Source: Marivita sp041725935 (lineage in GTDB: Bacteria; Pseudomonadota; Alphaproteobacteria; Rhodobacterales; Rhodobacteraceae). From it: 64,000 nt of DNA. Below the pieces are notes generated by a model. The model was not told the DNA's origin and ran no database searches. It saw only the letters and a list, made by a program, of their open reading frames with translations. Shown here piece by piece: positions 34,904 to 44,413 of this stretch (position 1 is the stretch's first letter; each line of letters opens with the position of its first letter). The DNA lies in assembly GCA_041725935.1 (NCBI GenBank), contig JBGRQD010000005.1, positions 186,001-250,000 on the forward strand, given 5' to 3'. A program made the translations under genes and the position numbers.

Positions 34904-37900
34904 TCTGCTTTCCCCCCTCGGGATCAAAAAAGACCGCGTTGACGATTTTCGCCTTGGCGATGTCGTCCCCCCCGGCGGTGAACTCGATGACCTCGCCCAT
35001 GCGTTCGGGGCCGTTCAGCACCAGACCCATGGCGATGCCCTTGTTCAGGGTCGGGCTGCGATAGGTCGAGGTGACGCGGCCTTGCGTGTTGCGTTGGCCG
35101 TTCTCGTTCGTGCCCTCGGCCAAAGCATAAGCGCCGTCCCTGAGCACCGACCCGTCGAGCGTTTCAAGACCCACCAGCTTCCAGCGTTTGGGGTCGGTCA
35201 TGTGCGACCGCGCCTGTGCGCGCTTGCCGATGTAATCTTCCTTTTTCTTGGAGATTGCCCAGTCGAGCCCAAGGTCCTGCGGGATCACCGTGCCGTCGGT
35301 TTCGTCGCCGATCATGATGAACCCCTTTTCGGCCCGCATGATGTGCAGCGCCTCGGTGCCATAGGGAGTGATGTTCCACTCCTGCCCGGCCTCGATCAGC
35401 TTGTCCCAGAAGGCGCGGCCCAGATTGGCGGGCACGGCGATTTCGTAGCTCAATTCGCCCGAGAAGGAGATGCGGTAGACCCGCACCGGGAAGCCGCCCA
35501 GTTCGCCGTCCTTCCAGTCCATGAAGGCCAATGCGTCTTTGCTGACATCCATCCCGCCCAGCTTTTCCAGCAGCTTACGGGCGTTGGGGCCAACCACGGC
35601 GACCTGTGCGAATTGCTCGGTCGCATTGACGGTCCAGACCTTGAAGTCCCACCATTCGGTTTGCAGCCATTCCTCCATATGGGCATGGATGCGATCCGCG
35701 CCGCCGGTGGTCGTGTGGCAAAGAAACGTGTCCTCGTCGATGCGCGCGACCACGCCGTCATCCGACAGGAAGCCATTTTCGGAGCACATCAACCCATAGC
35801 GGCATTTGCCCGGTTTCAGCGTGCTCATCATGTTGGTGTAGAGCATGTCGAGGAAGCGGCCCGCGTCCGGCCCTTTGACGATGATCTTGCCGAGGGTAGA
35901 GGCGTCAAGAAGGCCAAGGCTGTTGCGGGTGGCCAGCACTTCGCGGTTTACTGCGTCGTGCACGCTCTCGCCCTTGCGCGGGAAGGCATAGGGGCGGCGC
36001 CAATGGCCAACCGGTTCCCAATGCGCGCCGTTGGATTCGTGCCAATCGTGCATCGGGGTCTTGCGGATCGGCTGGAAAATCTCCCCACGCGCCTCACCCG
36101 CAATCGCACCCATCGAGATTGGGGTATACGGTGGGCGAAACGTGGTGGTTCCAACGCGCGGGATGTCCTCACCCAATGCATTCGCAAGCGTCGCGAGTCC
36201 ATTGATGTTGCTTAGTTTTCCTTGGTCTGTTGCCATACCCAAAGTTGTATACCGCTTGGTATGCTCGACGGATTCAAAACCTTCCTGTGCCGCCAATTGC
36301 ACGTCGGACACTTTCACGTCGTTCTGGTAATCCAGCCACGCTTTCATGCGCAGTTGCTTTTTTGCACCTTGCGGCATCATCCAGACCGGGACCAGCGGGG
36401 CTTCATCGGGCGCTTCGCCGCTGGACGCGGCGGCGTCGCCCTTTTCAGCATCAACACGCGCGGCGGCGGTTTTCCCTGCGCTTGCCGCGTTTTGCAGGAC
36501 GTCCTTCAAGTGGAACGCGCCATCGGCAGCACCCGAGGTGATGACGAACGGGTTGCCGTCATGGCTGGTGGGCGCGCGGTCGTGATCGGGGCGGAACGTT
36601 GCCTGGGATGCGTCCCAGATCAGCTTGCCGCCGCAATGGGACCAGAGGTGCACCACGGGCGACCAGCCGCCGGACATGGCGATAGCATCGCAGAAGATCT
36701 CTTCGAGCACTTCGCCTTCACCCGCCTGCACCCCGCGACAAACGGAATGCACGCGTTTCGCGCCCTTGACCTTGACCGCAGCAGCACCCGTTTCGACGCG
36801 GATGCCAAGTGCCCTTGCCTCGTCCATCAGCGCGCCGCCCCCCTGAGGGCGGGCGTCGAGGATCGCGGGCACCTTGAGACCCGCCTGCACCAGCGCGATG
36901 GCGGTGCGGTAGGCGTCGTCGTTGTTGGTGACAACCACCGTGCGGTCTCCGGGGCTGACGCCGAAGTTCACGAGGTAGTCGCGCACGGCGGAGGCCAGCA
37001 TCACGCCGGGGATGTCGTTGCCCGCAAAGGACAGCGGGCGCTCGATGGCCCCAGTCGCGGTGATGATCTGTGCTGCGCGGATGCGCCATAGACGGTGGCG
37101 CGGGCCACCGGCTTCGGGCGCGTGGTCGGTCAGGCGCTCGTAGCCCAGCACGTAGCCGTGGTCGTAAACCCCTGCCCCCATGGTCCGGGTGCGGATCTGT
37201 GCATTGGGCATCGCGTCGAGTTCTGCACGGGCCTGTTCGACCCATTCCTCGGGCGTCATGCCGTCGATCGTGCCGCCATCCACCGGCGCGCGGCCACCCA
37301 GATGGGCGGTCTGTTCGAGCAGCAGAACCTTGGCACCCGCGCGGGCAGCGGTCAGGGCGGATTGCAGACCCGCGACCCCGCCACCGATCACCAGCACATC
37401 GGTGAAAGCGTAGAAATGCTCATAGCGGTCGGCATCGCGCGACCCGGCGTCCGGGGCTTTACCCAGACCGGCAGAGTGGCGGATGAACGGCTCGTAGACG
37501 TGTTTCCAGAACGGGCGCGGATGGATGAACATCTTGTAGTAGAAACCCGCGCTCAGGAAGCGCGACAGAAGGTTGTTCACGATGCCGACATCGTAGTTCA
37601 GCGACGGCCAGTGGTTCTGGCTGGTGGCGGTCAGACCGTGGAAAATCTCGGTCGTGGTGGCGCGCTGGTTCGGCTCGAACCGGTTGCCCTCGCCAAGGCC
37701 GACAATGGCGTTGGGCTCTTCGGAACCGGAGGCCACGACGCCGCGCGGTCGGTGGTATTTGAAGCTGCGCCCCATCAGCATCTGGTCGTTGGCCAGAAGC
37801 GCGGAGGCGAGCGTGTCGCCCTGATAGCCGTTCAGGAGCGCGCCGTTGAACTTGAACGACACGGGGCGGTCGCGGTTGATCAGGCGGCCCTGGGTTTGAA

Positions 37901-37913
37901 CGCGGGTGCTCAT
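34896..37913 (-). CDS. soxA: Sarcosine oxidase subunit alpha
   Basis: The 1,005-residue large subunit binds NAD and, with beta, FAD and FMN. It oxidises sarcosine to glycine and passes the methylene group to tetrahydrofolate. An N-terminal 2Fe-2S-like/Pyr_redox region carries DVLVIGGGVAG (dinucleotide site, about 173-182). The C-terminal third is a GcvT-type aminomethyltransferase domain (WKLVGLETLDGS, PTLNKGIAMG). Length and domain order match the family. It precedes soxG and follows soxD. Confidence 0.96.
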   Translation of the reverse strand: MSTRVQTQGRLINRDRPVSFKFNGALLNGYQGDTLASALLANDQMLMGRSFKYHRPRGVVASGSEEPNAIVGLGEGNRFEPNQRATTTEIFHGLTATSQNHWPSLNYDVGIVNNLLSRFLSAGFYYKMFIHPRPFWKHVYEPFIRHSAGLGKAPDAGSRDADRYEHFYAFTDVLVIGGGVAGLQSALTAARAGAKVLLLEQTAHLGGRAPVDGGTIDGMTPEEWVEQARAELDAMPNAQIRTRTMGAGVYDHGYVLGYERLTDHAPEAGGPRHRLWRIRAAQIITATGAIERPLSFAGNDIPGVMLASAVRDYLVNFGVSPGDRTVVVTNNDDAYRTAIALVQAGLKVPAILDARPQGGGALMDEARALGIRVETGAAAVKVKGAKRVHSVCRGVQAGEGEVLEEIFCDAIAMSGGWSPVVHLWSHCGGKLIWDASQATFRPDHDRAPTSHDGNPFVITSGAADGAFHLKDVLQNAASAGKTAAARVDAEKGDAAASSGEAPDEAPLVPVWMMPQGAKKQLRMKAWLDYQNDVKVSDVQLAAQEGFESVEHTKRYTTLGMATDQGKLSNINGLATLANALGEDIPRVGTTTFRPPYTPISMGAIAGEARGEIFQPIRKTPMHDWHESNGAHWEPVGHWRRPYAFPRKGESVHDAVNREVLATRNSLGLLDASTLGKIIVKGPDAGRFLDMLYTNMMSTLKPGKCRYGLMCSENGFLSDDGVVARIDEDTFLCHTTTGGADRIHAHMEEWLQTEWWDFKVWTVNATEQFAQVAVVGPNARKLLEKLGGMDVSKDALAFMDWKDGELGGFPVRVYRISFSGELSYEIAVPANLGRAFWDKLIEAGQEWNITPYGTEALHIMRAEKGFIMIGDETDGTVIPQDLGLDWAISKKKEDYIGKRAQARSHMTDPKRWKLVGLETLDGSVLRDGAYALAEGTNENGQRNTQGRVTSTYRSPTLNKGIAMGLVLNGPERMGEVIEFTAGGDDIAKAKIVNAVFFDPEGGKQNV

Positions 37914-37981
37914 AAGTCAGACCTTGGCGCTGGCGGAGGTGTTGGAGCCTCCGGCGGGAGTTTTCTGGGCAAGATGAAGGA

Positions 37982-38311
37982 TCACGCGATGTCCCTCCAT
38001 TGGAAACCGGGGCGCTTGGCGCGGATGGTGTCGAGCAGCTCTTTCGGCGGTTCCGTCGTCTGGGCGCTGTAGGTGCCGAACACTTCAAGTGTGTTCGTGC
38101 AGCGCGCCGCATGGAACCACTTACCGCAGCCGTTCACATGCCGCCAGCGTTCGAAATGCACCCCTTTGGGGTTTTCGCGATGGAACAGGTAGCCGGTGAA
38201 ATCGTCATCGCTGGAGTCGGGGCCGAAGCGTGTCAGATGCGCCTCGCCTCCACCATGCAGTTCGGTTTCTTCAGCGGCAACGCCGCAATAGGGGCAGTTG
38301 ATCAAAAGCAT
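37982..38311 (-). CDS. soxD: Sarcosine oxidase subunit delta
   Basis: A 109-residue zinc-binding small subunit: NCPYCG at residues 5-10, ELHGGGEAH near 17-25 and the later CGKWFHAARCTNT give the expected Cys/His ligands. It lies between soxB and soxA in the standard order, 11 bases from soxB. Confidence 0.95.
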   Translation of the reverse strand: MLLINCPYCGVAAEETELHGGGEAHLTRFGPDSSDDDFTGYLFHRENPKGVHFERWRHVNGCGKWFHAARCTNTLEVFGTYSAQTTEPPKELLDTIRAKRPGFQWRDIA

Positions 38312-38322
38312 CTAGTCTCTCC

Positions 38323-39567
38323 CTAGTGCGCGACGCCAGCGGCGACGGATTCATCAATGAACCGGCCTTCGCGGAAGCGGTTGAGGCCGAACTCGGACGT
38401 CAGCGGCGAATACCCTTTGGCGATCAGCTCGGCCATGCCCCAGCCGGAGCCGGGGATCGCCTTAAAGCCGCCGGTGCCCCAGCCGCAGTTGATGAAGCAG
38501 CCGTCGAGCGGGGTCTTTGACAGGATGGGCGAACGGTCGCCGGTCATGTCGACGATCCCGCCCCACCAGCGCAGCATCTTGAGGCGCGAGATCATCGGGA
38601 AGGTCTCGACCAGCGCGCGGACGGTTTCCTCGACATGGTGGAACGACCCGCGCTGGGTGTAGTTGTTGTAGCCGTCGGCACCGCCGCCGATGACCATTTC
38701 GCCCTTGTCGGACTGGCTCATGTAGCCGTGCACGGTGTTGGCCATGACGACGACGTCCATGCAGGGTTTGATCGGCTCGGAGACCAGCGCCTGAAGGGCC
38801 ACGGATTCGATGGGCAGACGGAAGCCCGCCATTTCCGCCAGCACGCCCGAGTGACCGGCGACGACGATGCCCAGCTTGTCGCAGTCGATCTCGCCCTTGG
38901 TGGTGGTCACGCCTTTGACCTTACCGCCGTCCTGGCGCACAGCGGTGACCTCGCATTGCTGGATGATGTCCATGCCCATGTCCGAACACGCACGTGCATA
39001 GCCCCAAGCGACGGCGTCATGGCGCGCGGTGCCGCCGCGTGGTTGCCAGAGCGCGCCGAGGACCGGGTAGCGCGGGCCCTTGAGTTCGATGATCGGGCAG
39101 AGGCGCTTGACCTCGGACGGGCTGATGAACTTCGTCTCGACGCCCTGCAGGTTGTTGGCGTGTGCGGTGCGCTGGTAGCCGCGGATCTCGTGTTCGGTCT
39201 GGGCAAGCATCATCACGCCGCGGGGGGAGAACATGATGTTGTAGTTCAGATCCTGCGACAGCGTCTCATAAAGCGAGCGCGCCTTTTCGTAGATCGCGGC
39301 AGAGGGATCCTGCAGGTAGTTCGAACGGATGATGGTGGTGTTCCGGCCGGTGTTGCCGCCCCCCAGCCAGCCCTTTTCGATCACCGCCACGTTGGTGATG
39401 CCGAAATTCTTGCCAAGGTAATAGGCGGTGGCAAGGCCATGGCCGCCCGCGCCCACGATGATCACATCGTATTTCTTCTTCGGCTCGGGCTTGCGCCATG
39501 CGCGTTCCCATCCGGTCTGGTAGCGGAGGGCTTCGCGGGCAACGGCAAAGGCAGAATAGCGTTTCAT
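38323..39567 (-). CDS. soxB: Sarcosine oxidase subunit beta
   Basis: The 414-residue subunit carries the covalent FMN and FAD sites. The N-terminal dinucleotide motif is IIVGAGGHG (37-44). GGGNTGRNTTIIRSNY is the DAO-family flavin region, and CGWGTGGFKAIPGSG is near the C-terminus. It is the first gene of soxBDAG. The 183-bp gap to the divergent ccmI must hold its promoter; I saw no clear operator there. The folate genes purU/folD often linked to sox operons are absent here. Confidence 0.96.
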   Translation of the reverse strand: MKRYSAFAVAREALRYQTGWERAWRKPEPKKKYDVIIVGAGGHGLATAYYLGKNFGITNVAVIEKGWLGGGNTGRNTTIIRSNYLQDPSAAIYEKARSLYETLSQDLNYNIMFSPRGVMMLAQTEHEIRGYQRTAHANNLQGVETKFISPSEVKRLCPIIELKGPRYPVLGALWQPRGGTARHDAVAWGYARACSDMGMDIIQQCEVTAVRQDGGKVKGVTTTKGEIDCDKLGIVVAGHSGVLAEMAGFRLPIESVALQALVSEPIKPCMDVVVMANTVHGYMSQSDKGEMVIGGGADGYNNYTQRGSFHHVEETVRALVETFPMISRLKMLRWWGGIVDMTGDRSPILSKTPLDGCFINCGWGTGGFKAIPGSGWGMAELIAKGYSPLTSEFGLNRFREGRFIDESVAAGVAH

Positions 39568-39750
39568 GGGGCGCGACTCGGGGTTGGGGTCATGTGTCGG
39601 ATATGTGGACCGGATGGGGCATCTTGCGGATACTCACAGCGCCCTTTTACCGTGATTTTGCGACATGGCGCTTTGTCACGGGGTTTTGCCCTTTTTTCAA
39701 GCGCTCAGCGGCTATACATGTCGGTAAAACAGCTTGTGGATTTGTAAACG

Positions 39751-40980
39751 ATGACGTTTTTCTGGATCGCCACCGTCCTTCTCACCGTTGCCATGGCCGC
39801 CCTTCTGGCCATCGCCCTGTTGCGTGGACAGCGCTCCACCGGTCCCGCCGAAGCGTTCGACCTGCAGGTCTACCGCGACCAATTGACCGAAGTGGACCGC
39901 GACCTCACACGCGGCGTGATCTCGGAGGAGGACGCAGAGCGGCTGCGCACCGAGATCTCGCGGCGCATCCTGTCGGCAGATGCCAAGGCGCAGACCACGG
40001 GTGTTTCGGGCACACAGCCGCAGACGCTGGGTGTGGCCACGGCGGCGCTGATCGCCGGGCTGCTGGTCGGCGGGAGTTTCTGGCTCTACGCGCAGATCGG
40101 TGCGCCGGGATACGGCGATCTGGGATTGGCACAGCGGCTCGAGATGGCAGAAGCGGCACGTGAGTCCCGTCCCTCACAGCAGGATGCCGAAGCGCAGATG
40201 CCCCCCACCGAAGAGACCGAGATTCAGCCCGAATATGCCGGACTGGTGCAGCGATTGCGCGGTGCCGTGGCCGAGCGGCCCGGCGATCTGCAGGGGCACA
40301 TCCTTTTGGCACGGTCCGAGGCCGCGATGGGCAACTACGTGGCCGCCTACATGGCGCAGCAACAGGTGCTGACGATCAAGGGCGATGACGCGACGGGCCG
40401 GGATTATGCCGATCTGGCCGACATGATGGTGCTGGCCGCCGGGGGATACGTGTCGCCCGAAGCGGAAAGGGTGCTCGAAGCGGCATTGACGCGCGAGCCG
40501 TCGAACGGCGTGGCGCAGTACTACATGGGGCTGATGATGGCCCAGACCGGGCGTCCCGATGTCGCCTTCCGCCTGTGGGACAGGTTGCTTCGGCAAAGCC
40601 CGCCAGACGCGGCTTGGTTACCGCCGATCCTGTCGCAGATCGAAGAAATGGCCTTCCGCGCCGGGGTTGCGGATTACGAAGTGCCCGAGATCGCCGGGAT
40701 GCGTGGGCCAAGCGCTGAGGATGTCGAAGCCGCGGGCGAGATGAGCGCCGAAGACCGGCAGGAGATGATCCGTGGCATGGTTGCGCAATTGTCCGACCGG
40801 CTGGCGACCGAAGGCGGCCCGCCCGAGGAATGGGCGCGGTTGATTTCTTCGCTGGGTGTCTTGGGCGACGAGGCGCAGGCCATCGCCATCTGGAACAATG
40901 CGCAAGAGGTGTTTGCCGATAATCCGGCAGCGCTCGAGATCGTCCGCGATGGCGCGCGCGCGGCGGGATTGGTTCTGTAA
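39751..40980 (+). CDS. ccmI: c-type cytochrome biogenesis protein CcmI
   Basis: A 409-residue bitopic protein that chaperones apocytochrome c to the haem ligase. Two N-terminal membrane helices (about 1-22 and 95-112) enclose a cytoplasmic leucine-zipper-like loop (YRDQLTEVDRDLTRGVISEEDAERLRTEI region). The rest is a periplasmic TPR domain. Other ccm genes are not adjacent, as is common in this order. ruvX starts four bases after its stop. Confidence 0.92.
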   Translation: MTFFWIATVLLTVAMAALLAIALLRGQRSTGPAEAFDLQVYRDQLTEVDRDLTRGVISEEDAERLRTEISRRILSADAKAQTTGVSGTQPQTLGVATAALIAGLLVGGSFWLYAQIGAPGYGDLGLAQRLEMAEAARESRPSQQDAEAQMPPTEETEIQPEYAGLVQRLRGAVAERPGDLQGHILLARSEAAMGNYVAAYMAQQQVLTIKGDDATGRDYADLADMMVLAAGGYVSPEAERVLEAALTREPSNGVAQYYMGLMMAQTGRPDVAFRLWDRLLRQSPPDAAWLPPILSQIEEMAFRAGVADYEVPEIAGMRGPSAEDVEAAGEMSAEDRQEMIRGMVAQLSDRLATEGGPPEEWARLISSLGVLGDEAQAIAIWNNAQEVFADNPAALEIVRDGARAAGLVL

Positions 40981-40984
40981 CGGC

Positions 40985-41461
40985 GTGATCTACGACGATA
41001 TCTCCGAATTTGCCGCGATCCTGCCTTCGCGACGTGCGCTGGCGGGGCTGGACCTGGGCACCAAGACGATTGGGGTCGCGGTGTCGGACGGGATGCGCAG
41101 CGTAGCGACGCCACTGGAAACGGTGAAGCGGCGCAAGTTCGGCCTCGATGCCGAGGCGCTGCTGGTGATCCTGACCAATCGCGACATTGCCGGGCTGGTT
41201 CTTGGCCTACCGCGCAACATGGACGGGTCCGAGGGTCCGAGATGCCAGTCCACACGGGCCTTTGCGCGCAATTTCGCGGTGCTCTGGGATCGTCCGATCA
41301 CATTCTGGGATGAACGTCTGTCCACGGTTGCGGCAGAAAGAGCACTGCTCGAGGCGGATACGACCCGAAAACGTCGCGCAGAGGTGATCGACCACGTCGC
41401 GGCAAGCTATATCCTGCAAGGGGCGCTGGACCGGCTGCGCCATATCGAAGCCGACGCATGA
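40985..41461 (+). CDS. ruvX: Holliday junction resolvase-like protein RuvX (YqgF)
   Basis: A 158-residue RNase H-fold protein: GLDLGTKTIGVAVSD (first acid), LVLGLPRNMDGSEG and the late VIDHVAASYILQ are the YqgF signature. The start is GTG 40985, directly after ccmI; the open frame runs back into ccmI in another frame. It acts in pre-16S rRNA 5'-end processing in E. coli. It overlaps the next gene by four bases. Confidence 0.93.
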   Translation: MIYDDISEFAAILPSRRALAGLDLGTKTIGVAVSDGMRSVATPLETVKRRKFGLDAEALLVILTNRDIAGLVLGLPRNMDGSEGPRCQSTRAFARNFAVLWDRPITFWDERLSTVAAERALLEADTTRKRRAEVIDHVAASYILQGALDRLRHIEADA

Positions 41462-41730
41462 GGAAACCCGCGCTGATGAAAGACGATGTCTGGAGCCGCA
41501 ACGAGATCGAAAGCCCCTGTGTGAAGATCTGCGTTGTGCATCCCGAAAGCCGCCTCTGCACCGGCTGCCTGCGCAGCATCGACGAGATCGGCGCGTGGTC
41601 GAAGATGTCACCAGAGGCGCGGCGGGCCGTCATGGCAGAGCTGCCGTCGCGTGTCGGGCAGTTGACCAAGCGTCGCGGCGGACGCGCGGCGCGGCTGTTG
41701 CGCACGGGTGGCTCGACCGACGGAATGTGA
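41458..41730 (+). CDS. DUF1289 domain protein
   Basis: A 90-residue protein with the four-cysteine pattern of DUF1289: CVKICVVHPESRLCTGCLRS (residues 21-40), followed by WSKMSPEARRAVM. It probably binds metal. ATGA overlap couples it to ruvX. The function is unknown. Confidence 0.88.
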   Translation: MRKPALMKDDVWSRNEIESPCVKICVVHPESRLCTGCLRSIDEIGAWSKMSPEARRAVMAELPSRVGQLTKRRGGRAARLLRTGGSTDGM

Positions 41731-41740
41731 CCAGACAATA

Positions 41741-41767
41741 AAAACCGGGGCTTTTGACCCCGGTTTT
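41741..41767 (+). terminator. Rho-independent terminator after the ccmI-ruvX-DUF1289 run
   Basis: AAAACCGGGG and CCCCGGTTTT form a 10-bp perfect stem with a seven-base loop, 10 bases after the DUF1289 stop. The T-tract follows on the plus strand and a matching A-tract makes it usable by the convergent gene as well. Confidence 0.9.
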
Positions 41768-41792
41768 CGTTTCGTCTTATGTGGCGTGAACT

Positions 41793-42266
41793 CTAGTCCA
41801 GTCCAAGCGCGCAGATACAGAACTTCTTGGCCTTGTAGTGCGCTTTCTTGCTGACACTCACATTGTAAAGGATCTGGTAGGTGTGATCCGGTTTCGCCAG
41901 ACAGCAGGCTGTGACTTCCACATCCTTTGGTGCCTTGGCGCAGAAGTTTCTGCCGAGGTGATACATTTCCGCCGGAACATCTGCAGTGAACATCGCACGC
42001 CGATGCCCGTCTTTGTCGGTGATGCATTTCACCTTGGGGCAAGACACCGGAGCCGGTTTCGGAACGACTTTGACCACACGCGGTTCATTCGGCTCATCTG
42101 ACTCGTCCGAGGTGTTCGGACGATCCGGGCGCTCGGGACGTTCCGGAGTTGTCGGTGTTTCCGGCCGGTCAAAGCTCGGTTGTTCGTAGCTTGGCTCATT
42201 CGGCGGCACGTCCCGCGCCAAAGCGGGCGAGGCAATCAGTGCGAAAATCAGCAGGGCAAGTCTCAT
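41793..42266 (-). CDS. Secreted Pro-rich, Cys-containing protein, unknown function
   Basis: A 157-residue protein with a signal peptide (MRLALLIFALIASPALARD). A Pro/Glu/Asp/Arg-rich repeat-like stretch follows (about 25-65, with PERPERPDRPN). The C-terminal domain has seven or so cysteines (CPKVKC, NFCAKA, ACCLAK, FCICAL). It is basic at the end. I recognise no family. GGGAAAAG lies before the ATG. It is downstream of the RTX-repeat gene on the same strand, with a 105-bp gap, and ends at a bidirectional terminator. Confidence 0.72.
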   Translation of the reverse strand: MRLALLIFALIASPALARDVPPNEPSYEQPSFDRPETPTTPERPERPDRPNTSDESDEPNEPRVVKVVPKPAPVSCPKVKCITDKDGHRRAMFTADVPAEMYHLGRNFCAKAPKDVEVTACCLAKPDHTYQILYNVSVSKKAHYKAKKFCICALGLD

Positions 42267-42371
42267 GTCTTTTCCCTTTGGGTACCGCACCTTGCGTGCA
42301 GCTTTTGGTTAACATGGTTCCGCGCCACCATGAAATCACGGTTTCCGGCGCGGGTTACAAGCTCAGATCCA

Positions 42372-43469
42372 TCAGGCAGCCGCTGGTGCCAGAAGGTTCG
42401 TGTTTTCCACGATGAGGATCTGGTCGAGCGATACAGGACCAGCCGCCGCTGAGACGACCACGACGGTCTGTCCATTCAACTGTACGACGCTGTCGCCCGT
42501 GACGCCGTCGGTGTCGATCGTGACAGAACTGCCCGGGGAGGTCCCAGCAGGTACGGAAACGATCACCACTTCATCCTCTTCCAGATCCATGATCATGGGT
42601 GCGTTGGCCGGATCGACATAGGTGCCTGTGGAGAAAATATCATCGCCACCTTCACCAAATGCGACGTCACCACTGCCGATCTGGATGTCATCATTGCCCT
42701 CACCACCAAGAAGCACGTCCGGATCAAGAATATCCTGCGCGGCGAGGATGTCGTCAGTGTTGCCATCCCAGACGCCAAAGACCTGATCGTCCCCGGCACC
42801 GCCATCCAGCGTGTCGGCACCGGCACCACCGACGAGAACGTCATCGCCGTCACCGTCCATGAGGCTGTCGTCGCCGTCGCCGCCGAAGAGAGTGTCGGAG
42901 CCAGCACCGCCGAACGCCGTGTCATTGCCTGCACCGCCGACGAGTTCGTCATTGCCGTCCTGACCGTTCAGCACATCGTTGCCCGCGTCGCCGAAGAGCG
43001 TGTCGTTGCCAAGACCACCGGAAATGACGTCGTCTTCCGTGCCACCGGCCACGAGATCATCCCCGGAATTGCCGTCAAGCAGGTCGGATCCGGCAGAGCC
43101 GAAGACCTGATCATCGCCATCGCCGCCGAGCACGGTGTCGTCACCGTCCTGACCGTCAAGGATGTTGTCTCCGGCATTGCCTGAGATTTCGTCATCGCCA
43201 CCGGCACCGACAACCGTTTCCGCACCTGCGGCCGCTGTCAGGCTTTCGCCGGCGTCAGTTCCGAAGGTCACACCTTCGGATGTCACGATCCCGTCCGTGA
43301 CGCTGCCGCCCCCGCCAGTATCAGTGCCACCACCGCCAGTGTCGCCACCGTCAGTATCCCCACCGCCCTCGGTCGGGCCGTCCGTATCGTCGTCGTCATC
43401 GCCCGAATCCACGAAGAGGCCTGCCGAGAGACCCAAAAGCGTGAGCGCCAAAAGTGCTGCATATTCCAT
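42372..43469 (-). CDS. RTX (haemolysin-type calcium-binding) repeat protein
   Basis: A 365-residue protein. The N-terminal hydrophobic segment (MEYAALLALTLLGLSAGLFV) is followed by an Asp/Gly-rich linker (21-58). About sixteen nonapeptide GGxGxDxUx calcium-binding repeats then span about residues 88-232, with a C-terminal domain rich in valine. The repeats suggest a beta-roll that folds on calcium outside the cell. No type I secretion genes are adjacent, and the N-terminal helix suggests membrane anchoring rather than classic RTX export. Confidence 0.85.
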   Translation of the reverse strand: MEYAALLALTLLGLSAGLFVDSGDDDDDTDGPTEGGGDTDGGDTGGGGTDTGGGGSVTDGIVTSEGVTFGTDAGESLTAAAGAETVVGAGGDDEISGNAGDNILDGQDGDDTVLGGDGDDQVFGSAGSDLLDGNSGDDLVAGGTEDDVISGGLGNDTLFGDAGNDVLNGQDGNDELVGGAGNDTAFGGAGSDTLFGGDGDDSLMDGDGDDVLVGGAGADTLDGGAGDDQVFGVWDGNTDDILAAQDILDPDVLLGGEGNDDIQIGSGDVAFGEGGDDIFSTGTYVDPANAPMIMDLEEDEVVIVSVPAGTSPGSSVTIDTDGVTGDSVVQLNGQTVVVVSAAAGPVSLDQILIVENTNLLAPAAA

Positions 43470-43632
43470 TTACGTTAATCCCACGATTACCGATTGGCGT
43501 TCAACTTACCCCCGGTCAAACGTCCACTCATAATAAAATCGACAATTTTACAGGTATTGTTAGGGATTTGGCGACAGTTTCGAACAGGCCTGTCCGATTG
43601 TCCCGAGTTGACCGGAGGAATATGGCGGTGCC

Positions 43633-44409
43633 TTATTTCTGCCCAATCCAGACCGCGCCCGAGTCGGGTGATTCAGGCCGCAGATATGCGACCATCCTGC
43701 CGTCCCGCGAGGCTGTAGCGCCTGCCTGCCAAGGCGCCACGCCGTGCAGCAGGAACGGATTGAGTAAAACCGCCTCGCCCGGACGTGTAAAGAGCGGAAT
43801 GCGTGGGCAGTCGTCAAACGCTCGTTTCCGGGCGGCCTGATAAACGTCGGTGATGTCCACAAAAGCCCAGTCGGTTTCGGGCAGATGCCCCAGTGCGTCG
43901 ATCATCGCCTGCTGAAGAATGTAATGGCTGCCCGACCACACCACCAAGGGGCTGGCCCCGGGCGAAGTTTCGGTCAGCGGCAGTCCCAGAATCCAGTCGT
44001 GGCGTTCGCGCAGGAAGCGGCGTTTGGACGTTCCCTCGGCAAGCAGCCCGTCCATGTGCGCGGCATCCCGGTTCCGGCGGTAGCGGAACGCGGCATCGCT
44101 TTCACCCCGGCGCGGACGCGGATAGCCGGGATAGGTGATCGACAGCTGCGCCGGGTGCAGGTCGGTCCTCGGGCCGATGCGATCGCCGACCGGTCCAGCA
44201 AGCGGCACGCCGTTCACCGCACCCTGCGGGTCGGATGGCAGCGCATCGACGCCAACGAACCATGTGCCTTCGCATTGCAACCAGGTCGACATCATCTCGG
44301 GGTCACGCGCAACATCTTGCCCGAGTTTTCGAGCAGCCCGCGCCCAACGATAGGTCTCGGGGTGCCAGTCGAAGCGGATGAACCCGCAGTCTGGCCAATC
44401 CCTCACCAT
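43633..44409 (-). CDS. Phytanoyl-CoA dioxygenase-like Fe(II)/2-oxoglutarate oxygenase
   Basis: A 258-residue protein. AHMDG (HxD at 118-120) and the distal LHGVAPW (His222) followed by a late Arg give the facial triad and 2-oxoglutarate site expected in the PhyH superfamily. The substrate is unknown. I chose ATG 44409, two residues before the conserved-looking DWPDCGFIRFD. It starts four bases after the dusA stop, so it is probably co-transcribed with dusA. Confidence 0.75.
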   Translation of the reverse strand: MVRDWPDCGFIRFDWHPETYRWARAARKLGQDVARDPEMMSTWLQCEGTWFVGVDALPSDPQGAVNGVPLAGPVGDRIGPRTDLHPAQLSITYPGYPRPRRGESDAAFRYRRNRDAAHMDGLLAEGTSKRRFLRERHDWILGLPLTETSPGASPLVVWSGSHYILQQAMIDALGHLPETDWAFVDITDVYQAARKRAFDDCPRIPLFTRPGEAVLLNPFLLHGVAPWQAGATASRDGRMVAYLRPESPDSGAVWIGQK

Positions 44410-44413
44410 GGCC

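Noticed and set aside
37914..37981. Possible small gene between soxA and soxD
   Set aside because: Only 68 bases, with no open frame that has a ribosome site.
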